Positions 17,701 to 25,540 of a DNA stretch of 64,000 nucleotides are shown one piece after another. The stretch's first letter is position 1. Every line of letters begins with the position of its first letter. The position numbers were made by a program, and so were the translations under genes. This DNA comes from Paenibacillus_G elgii_A (lineage in GTDB: Bacteria > Bacillota > Bacilli > Paenibacillales > NBRC-103111), in the NCBI GenBank assembly GCA_042219835.1, contig JBHJMN010000020.1, positions 36,396 to 100,395 on the forward strand, read 5' to 3'. The notes beneath the pieces were generated by a model. It made no database searches. It had not been told where the DNA came from and saw nothing but the letters and a program-made list of their open reading frames with translations.

Positions 17701-18498
17701 CTAATAGACCTGAGTAATCGTGTAATCCGCCGCATTTTTGATCATCGGGGTTTTCTCGCCGTTTTGCACACGGGGTGCGTCGTACGTCGTGTCGATTGTG
17801 ATCCATTGCCCATTTAAAAAAACTTGATTCCACGCATGGTACGTCGATGGAGCCGAGGCTTCATATCCCATAACCAGGCGGGTTGGAATATTTTGACTTC
17901 TGGCCATCGCCGCAAATATGGCCGCGTAATCGTAGCAAATGCCTTTCGACGAATCATAAACGGCATCCAGACTAGGAATATAATCCGATTTGACCGTTTG
18001 AGCTTTCTCGTAATCGTATTTGATGTTATTCGTGATGTAAGTATAGATTGCCGCCGTTTTTTCCATATCGGTCTTTGCGGCGTTCGTCAGCTTGGTGGTC
18101 TGGACGACGGCTTTCGTATGGACGTTCCAGTTAATAAGCGGAATCGATTGGACGAAAACCGCATTTTCGTTTTCCAATTTCAGCTCGACGCTTTCTTTCG
18201 AAATGACTTTATACTTATTATCGCTTAGTAACTGCGCGATCAGAACGCTGTACGTGCCATTGCCTCGCTGCAACGGATAACGCGCTCCGTTCGTCAAGTT
18301 ATAGTCGTAGTTTTCATTGCCCTTCGATATTCGAACAATCGTTTTCGTATCGGGATTATGTGTGTAATTAACCGCGATAAGTCCCTTATTCAGAGCGGTT
18401 CGGTCGATTTGGTAAGTTTCGGTTGCGGCATATGTTCCTTTTGGTGCTGCGAGCAGCAATGTAGTGATGAATGTCATCGCCAAAAGCTTTTTGAACAT
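17701..18498 (-). CDS. Secreted transglutaminase-like cysteine protease/transglutaminase
   Basis: A 265-residue exported protein with a transglutaminase-core domain at the C terminus. The catalytic triad is visible as Cys188 (SSKGICYDYAAIF), His221 (STYHAWNQV) and Asp236 (ITIDTTYD). The N terminus is a signal peptide (MFKKLLAMTFITTLLLAAPK), then a beta-rich domain. The start is ATG 18498 behind AAAGGGGAG. An in-frame ATG at 18531 is rejected because it lies inside the c-di-GMP riboswitch. Members of this fold may cross-link proteins or cleave them, as LapG does with biofilm adhesins. The adjacent giant adhesin and the riboswitch make adhesin processing an attractive but unproven role. Confidence 0.85.
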   Translation of the reverse strand: MFKKLLAMTFITTLLLAAPKGTYAATETYQIDRTALNKGLIAVNYTHNPDTKTIVRISKGNENYDYNLTNGARYPLQRGNGTYSVLIAQLLSDNKYKVISKESVELKLENENAVFVQSIPLINWNVHTKAVVQTTKLTNAAKTDMEKTAAIYTYITNNIKYDYEKAQTVKSDYIPSLDAVYDSSKGICYDYAAIFAAMARSQNIPTRLVMGYEASAPSTYHAWNQVFLNGQWITIDTTYDAPRVQNGEKTPMIKNAADYTITQVY

Positions 18499-18509
18499 AA
18501 AAAAGCTCC

Positions 18510-18603
18510 CCTTTCGGTAACTGGCTGCCATCTTAGTTAAACACTAAGGAAGGCCCTTTAGCTTTGCGTCCCCAACTTTCGTTAGGTTTGCCTTTGTCGG
18601 TTG
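18510..18603 (-). promoter_or_regulatory. Class I cyclic di-GMP riboswitch (GEMM-I)
   Basis: The minus-strand RNA shows every conserved block of the GEMM-I aptamer in order: AAAGGCAAACC, a GAAA tetraloop closing CCTAAC/GTTGGG, GACGCAAAGCTA, GGGCC, a CTTAG/CTAAG stem, ATGGCAGCCAG and TTACCG. Positions run from about 18603 to 18510. The closing helix can form between CTTTC (upstream) and GAAAG. That GAAAG is the first part of the ribosome site GAAAGGGGAG of the transglutaminase-like gene. Ligand binding could therefore mask translation, an OFF switch, but the direction is inferred from this overlap only. Confidence 0.93.
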
Positions 18604-18635
18604 AAAGCACCGAATATTTTTTATTTTATGTCTCT

Positions 18636-18664
18636 AGCATACCATATTATTGGTTCTCTATCAA
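18636..18664 (-). promoter_or_regulatory. Promoter driving the class I riboswitch leader
   Basis: TTGATA (18659-18664), a 17 bp spacer and TATGCT (18636-18641) on the minus strand. The -35 box lies within the last codons of the sortase gene, so the transglutaminase-like gene has its own transcription independent of the adhesin-sortase unit. Confidence 0.75.
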
Positions 18665-19330
18665 TTTCCCTTTCACAATGATACGATGTGTCGGGTTTTC
18701 CATAGGATGACAGGTGATTAACGTAATTTCCTTGTCTTTGCCGTTGCCCTTCAGCACCCAGACATCCTCAGGGAGAACGTATAGCTTCTCTTGGACCTCA
18801 TACCGGTATTGCTGTTTTCCGGTATCGACTTCGACGATATCTCCTTTGTCGACCTCATCCAGCCTGTTAAAATTTTTCCCGTACGTGAAGTTGCGATGTC
18901 CGGCAATGGCATAATTCCCTACGGCGCCGGCTTTCCCGGTACCTGCGATGCTCGCAACGGAAAACTTCAGATTGTTCACGGTTGCATCCGTTATAATCGG
19001 CAGCTTCAGTTTAATCTTCTCGATGGTCAAAACTCCCTCGATGGGCTTCCCCTGCAATGGGTCCGGTACGGTTTCCGGCTCGGCATTCGAAGACTGCGGC
19101 TGATTGTCCGCAGGAGCAGCAGCAGCGACTGCCGATACAGGTACGAGATTAAGCGTTTGCTGATTCGAATCTGTGGTATCGGCAGCTTGATCGATACGCT
19201 TCAAGGTTTCCGCCCATTGATTCATCATTTGCTGCTGCTGGTAGCTTTCATAGCGATCGTTAATCGCAGGGTAGAGGAAAATCGCTATTCCCAGAAAAAT
19301 ACACAGGATCGGCAGCGTTCTTTTGATCAT
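18647..19330 (-). CDS. Class D-like sortase
   Basis: A 227-residue membrane-anchored transpeptidase. An N-terminal helix (LPILCIFLGIAIFLYPAIN) is followed by a linker and a sortase barrel. Active residues are His145 (IAGHRNFTYG), Cys207 (TLITCHP) and Arg216 (THRIIVKG). The start is ATG 19330 with AAGGAGGGAG upstream; the open frame to 19384 lacks a ribosome site. It follows the LPQTG adhesin by 82 bp and is the obvious enzyme to anchor it. Assignment to class D rests on overall resemblance. Confidence 0.92.
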   Translation of the reverse strand: MIKRTLPILCIFLGIAIFLYPAINDRYESYQQQQMMNQWAETLKRIDQAADTTDSNQQTLNLVPVSAVAAAAPADNQPQSSNAEPETVPDPLQGKPIEGVLTIEKIKLKLPIITDATVNNLKFSVASIAGTGKAGAVGNYAIAGHRNFTYGKNFNRLDEVDKGDIVEVDTGKQQYRYEVQEKLYVLPEDVWVLKGNGKDKEITLITCHPMENPTHRIIVKGKLIENQ

Positions 19331-19412
19331 CCTAGCTCCCTCCTTAGTCCTGGCAAAAGGCCTAACGCGCGCCGGAAGAGGCACGCGTTAGGAAAAGTTT
19401 TAGAAAAGCCAC

Positions 19413-22400
19413 CTAGGTGTTCTTCATAAATTTACGACGCATCATAAATCCAAGAAGGACCAAGGCAACACCTGCCAGTTGGATGTAGACAGGGTTGGAT
19501 TCTCCTGTTTGCGGCAGCGTTTCTTTTTTAGTTTTGTCGCTCGGCGGGTTGCCTAGTGGCACTTCCCGATTCGCAAGCTCGATCGTTTCGTTCCCGTCCG
19601 GTTTTTCCGGATTTTTCGAAAGGTTCGGCGGGGTCGTTTTATCCCCGTTCTGCGACGGGTCAACCGTCGGAGGGCCTAACGGAACCTCGGGATTGCTATC
19701 GATCGTTTCATTATCATTCGGTTTATTGCCGTCCGGTTGAACTCCCATCGACGTCGAATTCGGCGTCGTTGTTGTTGTGGTTATGGTTGTCGTCGGCGAA
19801 GAAGGACCGGACGAACCCGAAGAACCGGACGAACCTGAATCCGAAGAACCTGAATCCGACGAACCCGAATCCGACGAAGATTTCGCGTTAGTTACCGTTA
19901 ACGAGTATCCGTCTGCGGTTTTAATCGAAACCGGATGCTCTTTGGAATCGAGCACATAACCGGTTGGAGCCACCGTTTCCTTCACAACGTATTCCCCTGC
20001 GGGCAGCTTATCGAAAACGACCGTTCCGCTTGCATCCGTCGTTTTCGTGCCGATCAGTGTCAAGCCTGTCTCTTTCTTCTCGTAAAGCTCGAAGGTTGCT
20101 CCGCTGAGCAGCAGATCGTTTTGCGCCGAATCTACCTTTTTCACCGTCAACATGCCTTGAACTGCCGGCGGTGTTGTTGGCGTTGTTGGTGTCGGCGGCT
20201 TCGGTGTGCTGACCTTTTCGTTTGTGACTGTGAGCTTAACGTTGTTCGTGTTTTGGATCGAAATCGAATGCTCCTTGGAATTAAGCACATAACCGTCTGG
20301 AGCCGCCGTTTCCTTTACAACATAATCTCCTACGGGCAGCTTATCGAACGAGACCGTACCGCCCGCATTCGTCGTTTTTGTGCTGATGAGCTTCAAGCCG
20401 GCGCCTTTCTTCTCATACAACTCGAAGGTCGCGCCGCTGAGCAGCAGATCGTTTTGCGCCGAATCTACCTTTTTCACCGTCAACGAGCCTTTGATTACCG
20501 GTGGCTCCGGTGTAGCCAATTTGGTGTTGGCGACGGTTAACTGAAAGCCGTCTGCGCTTTTAATCGAAACCGGATACTCTTTGGCATCGAGCACATAGCC
20601 GTCTGGAGCCGCCGTTTCCTTCACGACATAATCTCCGGCGAGCAATTTCTTGAAGATGACCGTTCCGCTCGCATCGGTTGTCAGCGTGCCGACAAGAAGT
20701 TTATCCGAGCCGGTTTTCCGGTAAAGCTCGAAGGTTGCCCCGCCAAGACGGGTTTTATCGTTCGCTGCGTCCACTTTCACGACGGTAAGCGAGCCTCTGA
20801 CCCCGCCGATCGTACCGGATCCGCTGCTGACTCCAACGACGATGCTGGTGGATGTATCCTTGGTCACCGTAGTTTCGTTATTGCCTGTAAATGCGATTTT
20901 GTTGGAGACTTTATCCTGATCTTTGGCAATGATCAAAGATTGATATTCCAAAATAGCTGCGGTAGATAGTTTTTTCAGGAAGTTCAATTCGAGTGACTGC
21001 TTTCCGCTATCGTCCGTCTTGATTTCCAGCGAATAATCCACTTCTTTGACTAGTGCGGCTCCCTTGGAAACCTTACCGTTAGCGTCTACTTTGGTCGTAA
21101 ACAATTTGAACGTATCGGGCAGCAGAAGCTGATTCTCGGATGGCGTATCGACGATTTTGGCATTCGTTACCGCAGATTGTCCGCGGTTAATGAGAACCGT
21201 CCAATTGATTTTATCGCCGTTTTGTGCACCGCTCTTGTTCAAGTATTCGCCACCGTGAGGAATGTTGACGGAAGCCGTCAAATTTTTCGATACCGGCGCT
21301 GTTCCATCGAATACGTTTGCCGTGTTGTTTACTTTATTGTCAATCAGCTTTCCTTCAAGACTTGTCTTAAAGACAATATAGTATGGAGCCGAAATAGGCT
21401 TCAAGAAAGTCACCGTCAGCTTGTTGTCCTTGCCGACCGTATAGTTGTAATGCGTGCTGTCGACAATCGTACCCTTCGACGGAGTGCCGTCAGCTGCAAT
21501 GTTCATGTTGTATACGACAAGCGAATTGTCGAGCAGCTTCTGGCCGGACTCGAGCGTATCTTGAACGACCGCCCCGGCAAGCGTCTTGCCGTTATAGTTC
21601 ACGCCGACTTCCCACGTAATTTGTTTCAGGGAGGCGTCATAGACACCGTTTTTAAACCCGTTGTTCTTCGCTTCGTTCCTTGGATCAAGCGTGACGGTTA
21701 CCGTCTTCGTTTGATCCTTGGATTTGACGTCGACCCACGCGACCGTAGCTTTATTCAAAAAATTCGTCGCATTGTTGGCGAGCCAATCCATGTTGAACTC
21801 GGTGGTATAAGTAATCAACACCGGTCCGTTCAACGCTCTGTTAAATGTAATCTTAAAGCCTTGATCCGACGGTACGGAGGCGTCTACGGTGTAATCCGCC
21901 GCGTTCATCGGCTTGTTCCCTTCATTAACGGCCAGCGATCCCGGAAGGAGACGCATACCTTTGTTAGGGAAATTGTCCGTCACGACCACCTTGGTCATCG
22001 GCTGGCTGTCCTCGTTTAGCGAAATGCCCCAGACTGCCGTTTTGGCTTGGTAATCCACCTCCCAGAAGCTCTTGGTAATAACCCACTGGTAGATTTCGCG
22101 CGTAGCCGTATCGCTGTCTCCGCTCCCGGAAGTCACCTTGTTTGTTATCTTAGCCCAGTTAATCACGCGCTGATTGGCTTTGGTTTGATACTTGATTTTG
22201 TAAGCGGACGAGATGTCCTGCAGGAACTGCAGTTTAAAGCCGTTGCTTCCCGCTGCAGCCTCCGGGGTTACCTTGTAGCTCGCTGCAGGCAATTCGGCTC
22301 CGAGAGTCTCGCCGCCATTTGCGTCGATCGTCACCTGGTAGACATGGAGCGAACCCGCTACCAGCTCCTGCGTATCGTTGAACAAATCCGTCAAGAAAGC

Positions 22401-23447
22401 ATTGGCCTGGGTGACTGTCTTCTCGTTGTAATTGTACTTGATTTCCCAGTCGATCGTTTGCGTGTAGGTATCATATTTCGGCGACGATTTGTCCAGAGCC
22501 GTGCCGCGCTGCACCGTGACGGTGGCTGTAGCGCTTGTCGGCTGAATGTTGCTGCCTTCAAATGTCGCCTTGTTCACAAATGAAGTTTTGTCTCCGTCGT
22601 TAACCGGCGTCGTGTACTGAATACGGTAAGCCGTTCGAATCGGACTTTCATTAAAGCTGAGCTTTAGGACATTACCTTCTGTGCTCATACTGTACTGACT
22701 GCCGTCCACCGGCGCTCCCTGAACTACGGTGCCGTTCAAGTTTACGTTAAGCTCATATACGGAGACGGTGACCGGAACGCCCAGCCCGGCTGGAATCGGA
22801 TCGGTCACGACCGCGTTCTGGACGGCGGCCAGTTCTTTGTTCACATCTACCGTCCAATCGATGCTTTTCGTATTGTAGCCTTTCGCTACGCCGCTTTTTC
22901 CGATGGTTGAAGCAACGTTCGGTTTAAAGTGGAGCGTAAAAACCTGCTCTCCGTCTTTCACCGGAATTTTAATAATCTGTGTCGTACTTCCATTAATCAC
23001 TTGCGTATCGAATACTGTCTGGAAAGTCAAAGTACCTCTGATATCCGACAAGTTCTCGATCATGTCCAAGGTCATAATAACCTCATGGCTGTCCCTGATG
23101 ACCTTGAATTTCCCAATCGCATCGCTGCCTGACATAAGCGGCTGCTCAGGGATATCGTTGTAAAGCTTGAACTGCTCCGGCAGCTTGAACGTGTACGTAT
23201 CTCCGTTCTTGTAACCGTGGCCGTTAGGCAAGGACCAGTTATAGTCCAATTTCACCTTCGAGCCCGGTTCGTATACGTCCTCCGTTACCACATTACCGGA
23301 CTTGTCGTACACCGCCATCGTTACGCTATCGATAATGTTGCTGGAAATCGCGGCTGCATGAACCTGAGGCGAGAAGCCGAATGCATACAGCGCCTGCATC
23401 ATGATCAACAGAGCGACGAGTAGCGTACTGATTTTCTTCTTTGCCAT
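19413..23447 (-). CDS. LPQTG-anchored giant surface adhesin with Cna-like domains
   Basis: A 1344-residue wall-anchored protein. A signal peptide (residues 1-32, TLLVALLIMMQALYAFGF) leads to a string of collagen-adhesin-like Ig-type domains up to about residue 870. Each carries the recurring pattern of (I/W)xWxVxxNxxxxTVTxA typical of domains with internal isopeptide bonds. Three Cna-B/SpaA domains follow (about 880-1180), with E-containing VKETAAPDGYVL motifs. Next come an SDSGS repeat and threonine tract, a proline/asparagine-rich stalk, then LPQTG (about 1311), a hydrophobic helix and the basic tail RRKFMKNT. It is expressed from a long leader holding a class II c-di-GMP riboswitch and terminator. 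It likely mediates attachment; the ligand is unknown. Confidence 0.92.
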   Translation of the reverse strand: MAKKKISTLLVALLIMMQALYAFGFSPQVHAAAISSNIIDSVTMAVYDKSGNVVTEDVYEPGSKVKLDYNWSLPNGHGYKNGDTYTFKLPEQFKLYNDIPEQPLMSGSDAIGKFKVIRDSHEVIMTLDMIENLSDIRGTLTFQTVFDTQVINGSTTQIIKIPVKDGEQVFTLHFKPNVASTIGKSGVAKGYNTKSIDWTVDVNKELAAVQNAVVTDPIPAGLGVPVTVSVYELNVNLNGTVVQGAPVDGSQYSMSTEGNVLKLSFNESPIRTAYRIQYTTPVNDGDKTSFVNKATFEGSNIQPTSATATVTVQRGTALDKSSPKYDTYTQTIDWEIKYNYNEKTVTQANAFLTDLFNDTQELVAGSLHVYQVTIDANGGETLGAELPAASYKVTPEAAAGSNGFKLQFLQDISSAYKIKYQTKANQRVINWAKITNKVTSGSGDSDTATREIYQWVITKSFWEVDYQAKTAVWGISLNEDSQPMTKVVVTDNFPNKGMRLLPGSLAVNEGNKPMNAADYTVDASVPSDQGFKITFNRALNGPVLITYTTEFNMDWLANNATNFLNKATVAWVDVKSKDQTKTVTVTLDPRNEAKNNGFKNGVYDASLKQITWEVGVNYNGKTLAGAVVQDTLESGQKLLDNSLVVYNMNIAADGTPSKGTIVDSTHYNYTVGKDNKLTVTFLKPISAPYYIVFKTSLEGKLIDNKVNNTANVFDGTAPVSKNLTASVNIPHGGEYLNKSGAQNGDKINWTVLINRGQSAVTNAKIVDTPSENQLLLPDTFKLFTTKVDANGKVSKGAALVKEVDYSLEIKTDDSGKQSLELNFLKKLSTAAILEYQSLIIAKDQDKVSNKIAFTGNNETTVTKDTSTSIVVGVSSGSGTIGGVRGSLTVVKVDAANDKTRLGGATFELYRKTGSDKLLVGTLTTDASGTVIFKKLLAGDYVVKETAAPDGYVLDAKEYPVSIKSADGFQLTVANTKLATPEPPVIKGSLTVKKVDSAQNDLLLSGATFELYEKKGAGLKLISTKTTNAGGTVSFDKLPVGDYVVKETAAPDGYVLNSKEHSISIQNTNNVKLTVTNEKVSTPKPPTPTTPTTPPAVQGMLTVKKVDSAQNDLLLSGATFELYEKKETGLTLIGTKTTDASGTVVFDKLPAGEYVVKETVAPTGYVLDSKEHPVSIKTADGYSLTVTNAKSSSDSGSSDSGSSDSGSSGSSGSSGPSSPTTTITTTTTTPNSTSMGVQPDGNKPNDNETIDSNPEVPLGPPTVDPSQNGDKTTPPNLSKNPEKPDGNETIELANREVPLGNPPSDKTKKETLPQTGESNPVYIQLAGVALVLLGFMMRRKFMKNT
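19831..19875 (-). repeat. 15 bp tandem repeat in the adhesin stalk
   Basis: Three head-to-tail copies of GAACCYGAATCCGAM (19831-19845, 19846-19860, 19861-19875), encoding SDSGS units. Slippage here would change stalk length in steps of five residues without breaking the frame. Confidence 0.8.
19890..20800 (-). repeat. Three Cna-B/SpaA domain-coding repeats
   Basis: Three segments of about 270-310 bp encode closely similar domains (SLTVVKVD..., SLTVKKVDSAQNDLLL..., MLTVKKVDSAQNDLLL...). The stretch around 20087-20153 recurs nearly base for base at 20420-20486, pointing to recent duplication of whole domains. Confidence 0.8.
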
Positions 23448-23487
23448 TACCTCTTTACCACCTCCGAATAATTACTTCCTGGAAAAT

Positions 23488-23517
23488 AACAAAAAACACC
23501 CTTCGCATGAAAGGGTG
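23488..23517 (-). terminator. Riboswitch-controlled intrinsic terminator ahead of the adhesin
   Basis: CACCCTT and AAGGGTG (23511-23517 and 23497-23503) form a stem followed by six Us on the minus strand, 40 bp before the adhesin start. Its 5' arm overlaps the 3' arm of the aptamer's closing helix, so only one can form fully. Confidence 0.85.
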
Positions 23518-23586
23518 GTCCGGTTGCACTACTAGCTCCATCGAATCCAAGTGCCCAGATACAGATCCGATATCATCGCTTACCAT
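23516..23586 (-). promoter_or_regulatory. Class II cyclic di-GMP riboswitch
   Basis: The minus-strand leader contains the conserved class II blocks GATGATATCGGATCTG, TGGGCACTTG, TAGTAGTGCAACCG and the closing helix TGGT (23582-23585) with ACCA (23516-23519). These match the Clostridioides difficile 84Cd aptamer layout, with GCAC/GTGC pairing and the CUUG/UAGUAGUGCAACCG core. The ACCA arm runs directly into the terminator stem. Aptamer formation should therefore weaken termination, predicting that c-di-GMP turns the adhesin on. The aptamer call is firm; the ON direction is inferred from the overlap. Confidence 0.92.
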
Positions 23587-23684
23587 GTGTCTAATCATAA
23601 CTGATAATGTCTGGGATTTCTGTGTTGTTTTACACCAAATTTCAAATTTTTTTTAACATCATAAAATGCATACGTTTTCAGCTC

Positions 23685-24125
23685 TTAGTTGTGATCGACT
23701 AGCGGAATTAAAGGCTTGTTTTCAATAGGTGACGACATCACAATTAACGTCACGGAATCCCCGTATTTTCCACAAGCGTTGGTAAATTCCTCTAGGGACT
23801 GCATCGATTCGGTTACAACTTTTAGAAGGTAATTATATTGTCCGCTGATTCGGTGGCATTCGATTAGATCAACGGATTGTCTGCAATATTCGACTAACCC
23901 TTCGCAATCTTTTGTTAAAAACATCAAGTACGCGGTAATCGACTTTTTGATTGTAGAGGGGGAAATGACCGCACGATAATTACGTATCACTCCATGTTCC
24001 TCCAATTTACGGACTCGGTCTGTAACTGCCGGTTGGGACAGGCTTACCAAACTACTGAGCTCCCTCATGGAAATTCTCGCCTTTTCTTGTAAGATCTCGA
24101 TAATTTTTTTGTCTGTGTTATCCAT
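23685..24125 (-). CDS. Lrp/AsnC-family transcriptional regulator
   Basis: A 146-residue protein. It has an N-terminal winged helix (IIEILQEKARISMRELSSLV, LSQPAVTDRVRKLEEHGVI) and a C-terminal RAM ligand domain (HRISGQYNYLLKVV). Such proteins sense amino acids or related small molecules as octamers. AAAGGAG precedes the ATG. It diverges from the old yellow enzyme gene across 170 bp of AT-rich sequence and probably controls it. This pair is visibly more AT-rich than its surroundings. Confidence 0.92.
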   Translation of the reverse strand: MDNTDKKIIEILQEKARISMRELSSLVSLSQPAVTDRVRKLEEHGVIRNYRAVISPSTIKKSITAYLMFLTKDCEGLVEYCRQSVDLIECHRISGQYNYLLKVVTESMQSLEEFTNACGKYGDSVTLIVMSSPIENKPLIPLVDHN

Positions 24126-24294
24126 TCCAATTCGCTCCTTTAAAAAATAAAGTTCCTGATCTTATATTCCTATTATAATTAGGGAAGTACATTAATGGAC
24201 CGTTTTTAATCCATTCAAACCATTGCTTTAACTATATATAATAAAGAAGAATTTGAAAATGATTACTTAGAAAAGATGGAGGGGGAGAGTGGGT

Positions 24295-25299
24295 GTGAGT
24301 TTATTATTTTCACCAATGAAAATCCGTAATCTGGAACTGAAAAATCGGATTATGATGTCTCCGATGGGCACAGCGTCGGCACTCGAAGATGGAAAGATTA
24401 CAGATTGGCATGTACTTCATTATGGAGCTCGAGCGCTTGGCCAGGTAGGACTCATTATGCTGGAAGTATTGGCTGTCACAAAAGATGGCAGAGATCATGG
24501 ATCACTTGGAATTTGGAGTGACGATCAGGTTACGGAACTGAAACGACTGGTTGCAATGCTGCACCAACAGGGTTCGAAAGTTGGAATTCAGCTTTGGCAT
24601 GCCGGTCGTAAATCAAGTTTGCCGGAATTCGCGGTTTCAGCATCCGGCCTTCCTCACCAAGGCAGAGAGAGTCGTATGCTAACGATAGAAGAGATTAAAG
24701 ATCTGATTGAAAGCTTTAAAGCAGCCGCCGCTCGAGCAACCGCAGCCGGCTTCGATGTAATCGAATTGCATGCAGCGCATGGCTATTTGCTAAATGACTT
24801 TTTATCTTTGTATACGAACAGAAGATCAGATGGTTACGGCGGTTCCTTGAAACGACGATACCGCCTGCTTGGCGAGGTTATTGAATCCATACGCAGCGTA
24901 TGGAGCGGACCTCTTTTTGTACGGATATCGGCAGAGGAATATGGGGAGATCGGCAATCGTATCGATGATACGGTTCAATATTCCGCTATGATGAAAGAAC
25001 AGGGCGTTGACCTGATAGACGTCAGCAGTGGAGGAGTTCATCCCGAACCCCCAAATACGTTTCCGGGTTATCAGGTTCCGTATTCCGAAGCTATTCGGAG
25101 AAGAGTAGCAATTCCGACAGCAGCTGTAGGCCTAATTAAAAGCGGACTGCAAGCAGAAGAAATTTTGCAAAATGAACGCGCCGACCTTATTGCAATTGGA
25201 AGGCCTTTGCTAAGGGATCCATTTTGGGCTGTTGCAGCAGCCGAGCAGTTAGGTGTGCAATTTGAGGAACCGTTACCCTATAAAGGGCACTGGTTCTGA
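24295..25299 (+). CDS. NADH:flavin oxidoreductase, old yellow enzyme family (YqjM/NamA-like)
   Basis: A 334-residue FMN-dependent TIM-barrel enoate reductase. Family marks are LFSPMKIRNLELKNRIMMSP at the N terminus, GIQLWHAGRK, ELHAAHGYLLNDFLS(L)YTNRR-type active-site sequence and LIAIGRPLLRDPFW. These enzymes reduce activated C=C bonds with NAD(P)H. The start is GTG 24295, nine bases after GGAGGGGG; GTG 24289 is too close. The natural substrate cannot be told. A hairpin terminator follows. Confidence 0.92.
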   Translation: MSLLFSPMKIRNLELKNRIMMSPMGTASALEDGKITDWHVLHYGARALGQVGLIMLEVLAVTKDGRDHGSLGIWSDDQVTELKRLVAMLHQQGSKVGIQLWHAGRKSSLPEFAVSASGLPHQGRESRMLTIEEIKDLIESFKAAAARATAAGFDVIELHAAHGYLLNDFLSLYTNRRSDGYGGSLKRRYRLLGEVIESIRSVWSGPLFVRISAEEYGEIGNRIDDTVQYSAMMKEQGVDLIDVSSGGVHPEPPNTFPGYQVPYSEAIRRRVAIPTAAVGLIKSGLQAEEILQNERADLIAIGRPLLRDPFWAVAAAEQLGVQFEEPLPYKGHWF

Positions 25300-25342
25300 A
25301 GTGAAAACATTAAACTTGCATAAACATTTTGGAGACTAAAAT

Positions 25343-25380
25343 GACCGGGATTCCTTACAAATAAGGAGTTCCGGTCTATT
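25343..25380 (+). terminator. Hairpin terminator after the flavin oxidoreductase
   Basis: GACCGG (25343-25348) pairs with CCGGTC (25371-25376), and an inner CCTTA/TAAGG stem tightens it. A modest T-rich tail follows. It could act in both directions. Confidence 0.65.
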
Positions 25381-25449
25381 ACTTTAACACGGAACAGAAG
25401 CCGGCTTTCGGAGCAGCGAAAAGATGTAGAGAGATGTGAAAATTTGTTG

Positions 25450-25515
25450 TTGACAATATGTAAGCGGATACAATAAAATGATAACAAGAAAACTTTGTTA
25501 GTCATTTTAACTAAC
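25450..25515 (+). promoter_or_regulatory. Promoter and XylR/ROK-type operator
   Basis: TTGACA (25450-25455), an 18 bp spacer and TAAAAT (25474-25479). Just downstream, GTTAGT (25497-25502) and ACTAAC (25510-25515) form an AT-centred inverted repeat. It resembles the operators of ROK/XylR repressors and lies where a bound protein would block transcription, suggesting autoregulation by the next gene. Confidence 0.7.
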
Positions 25516-25540
25516 TTATTCGGAAAGGGGGGACAGCGTA

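Noticed and set aside
18531..18533. Upstream ATG for the transglutaminase-like gene
   Set aside because: It lies in the conserved ATGGCAGCCAG block of the riboswitch and has no ribosome site.
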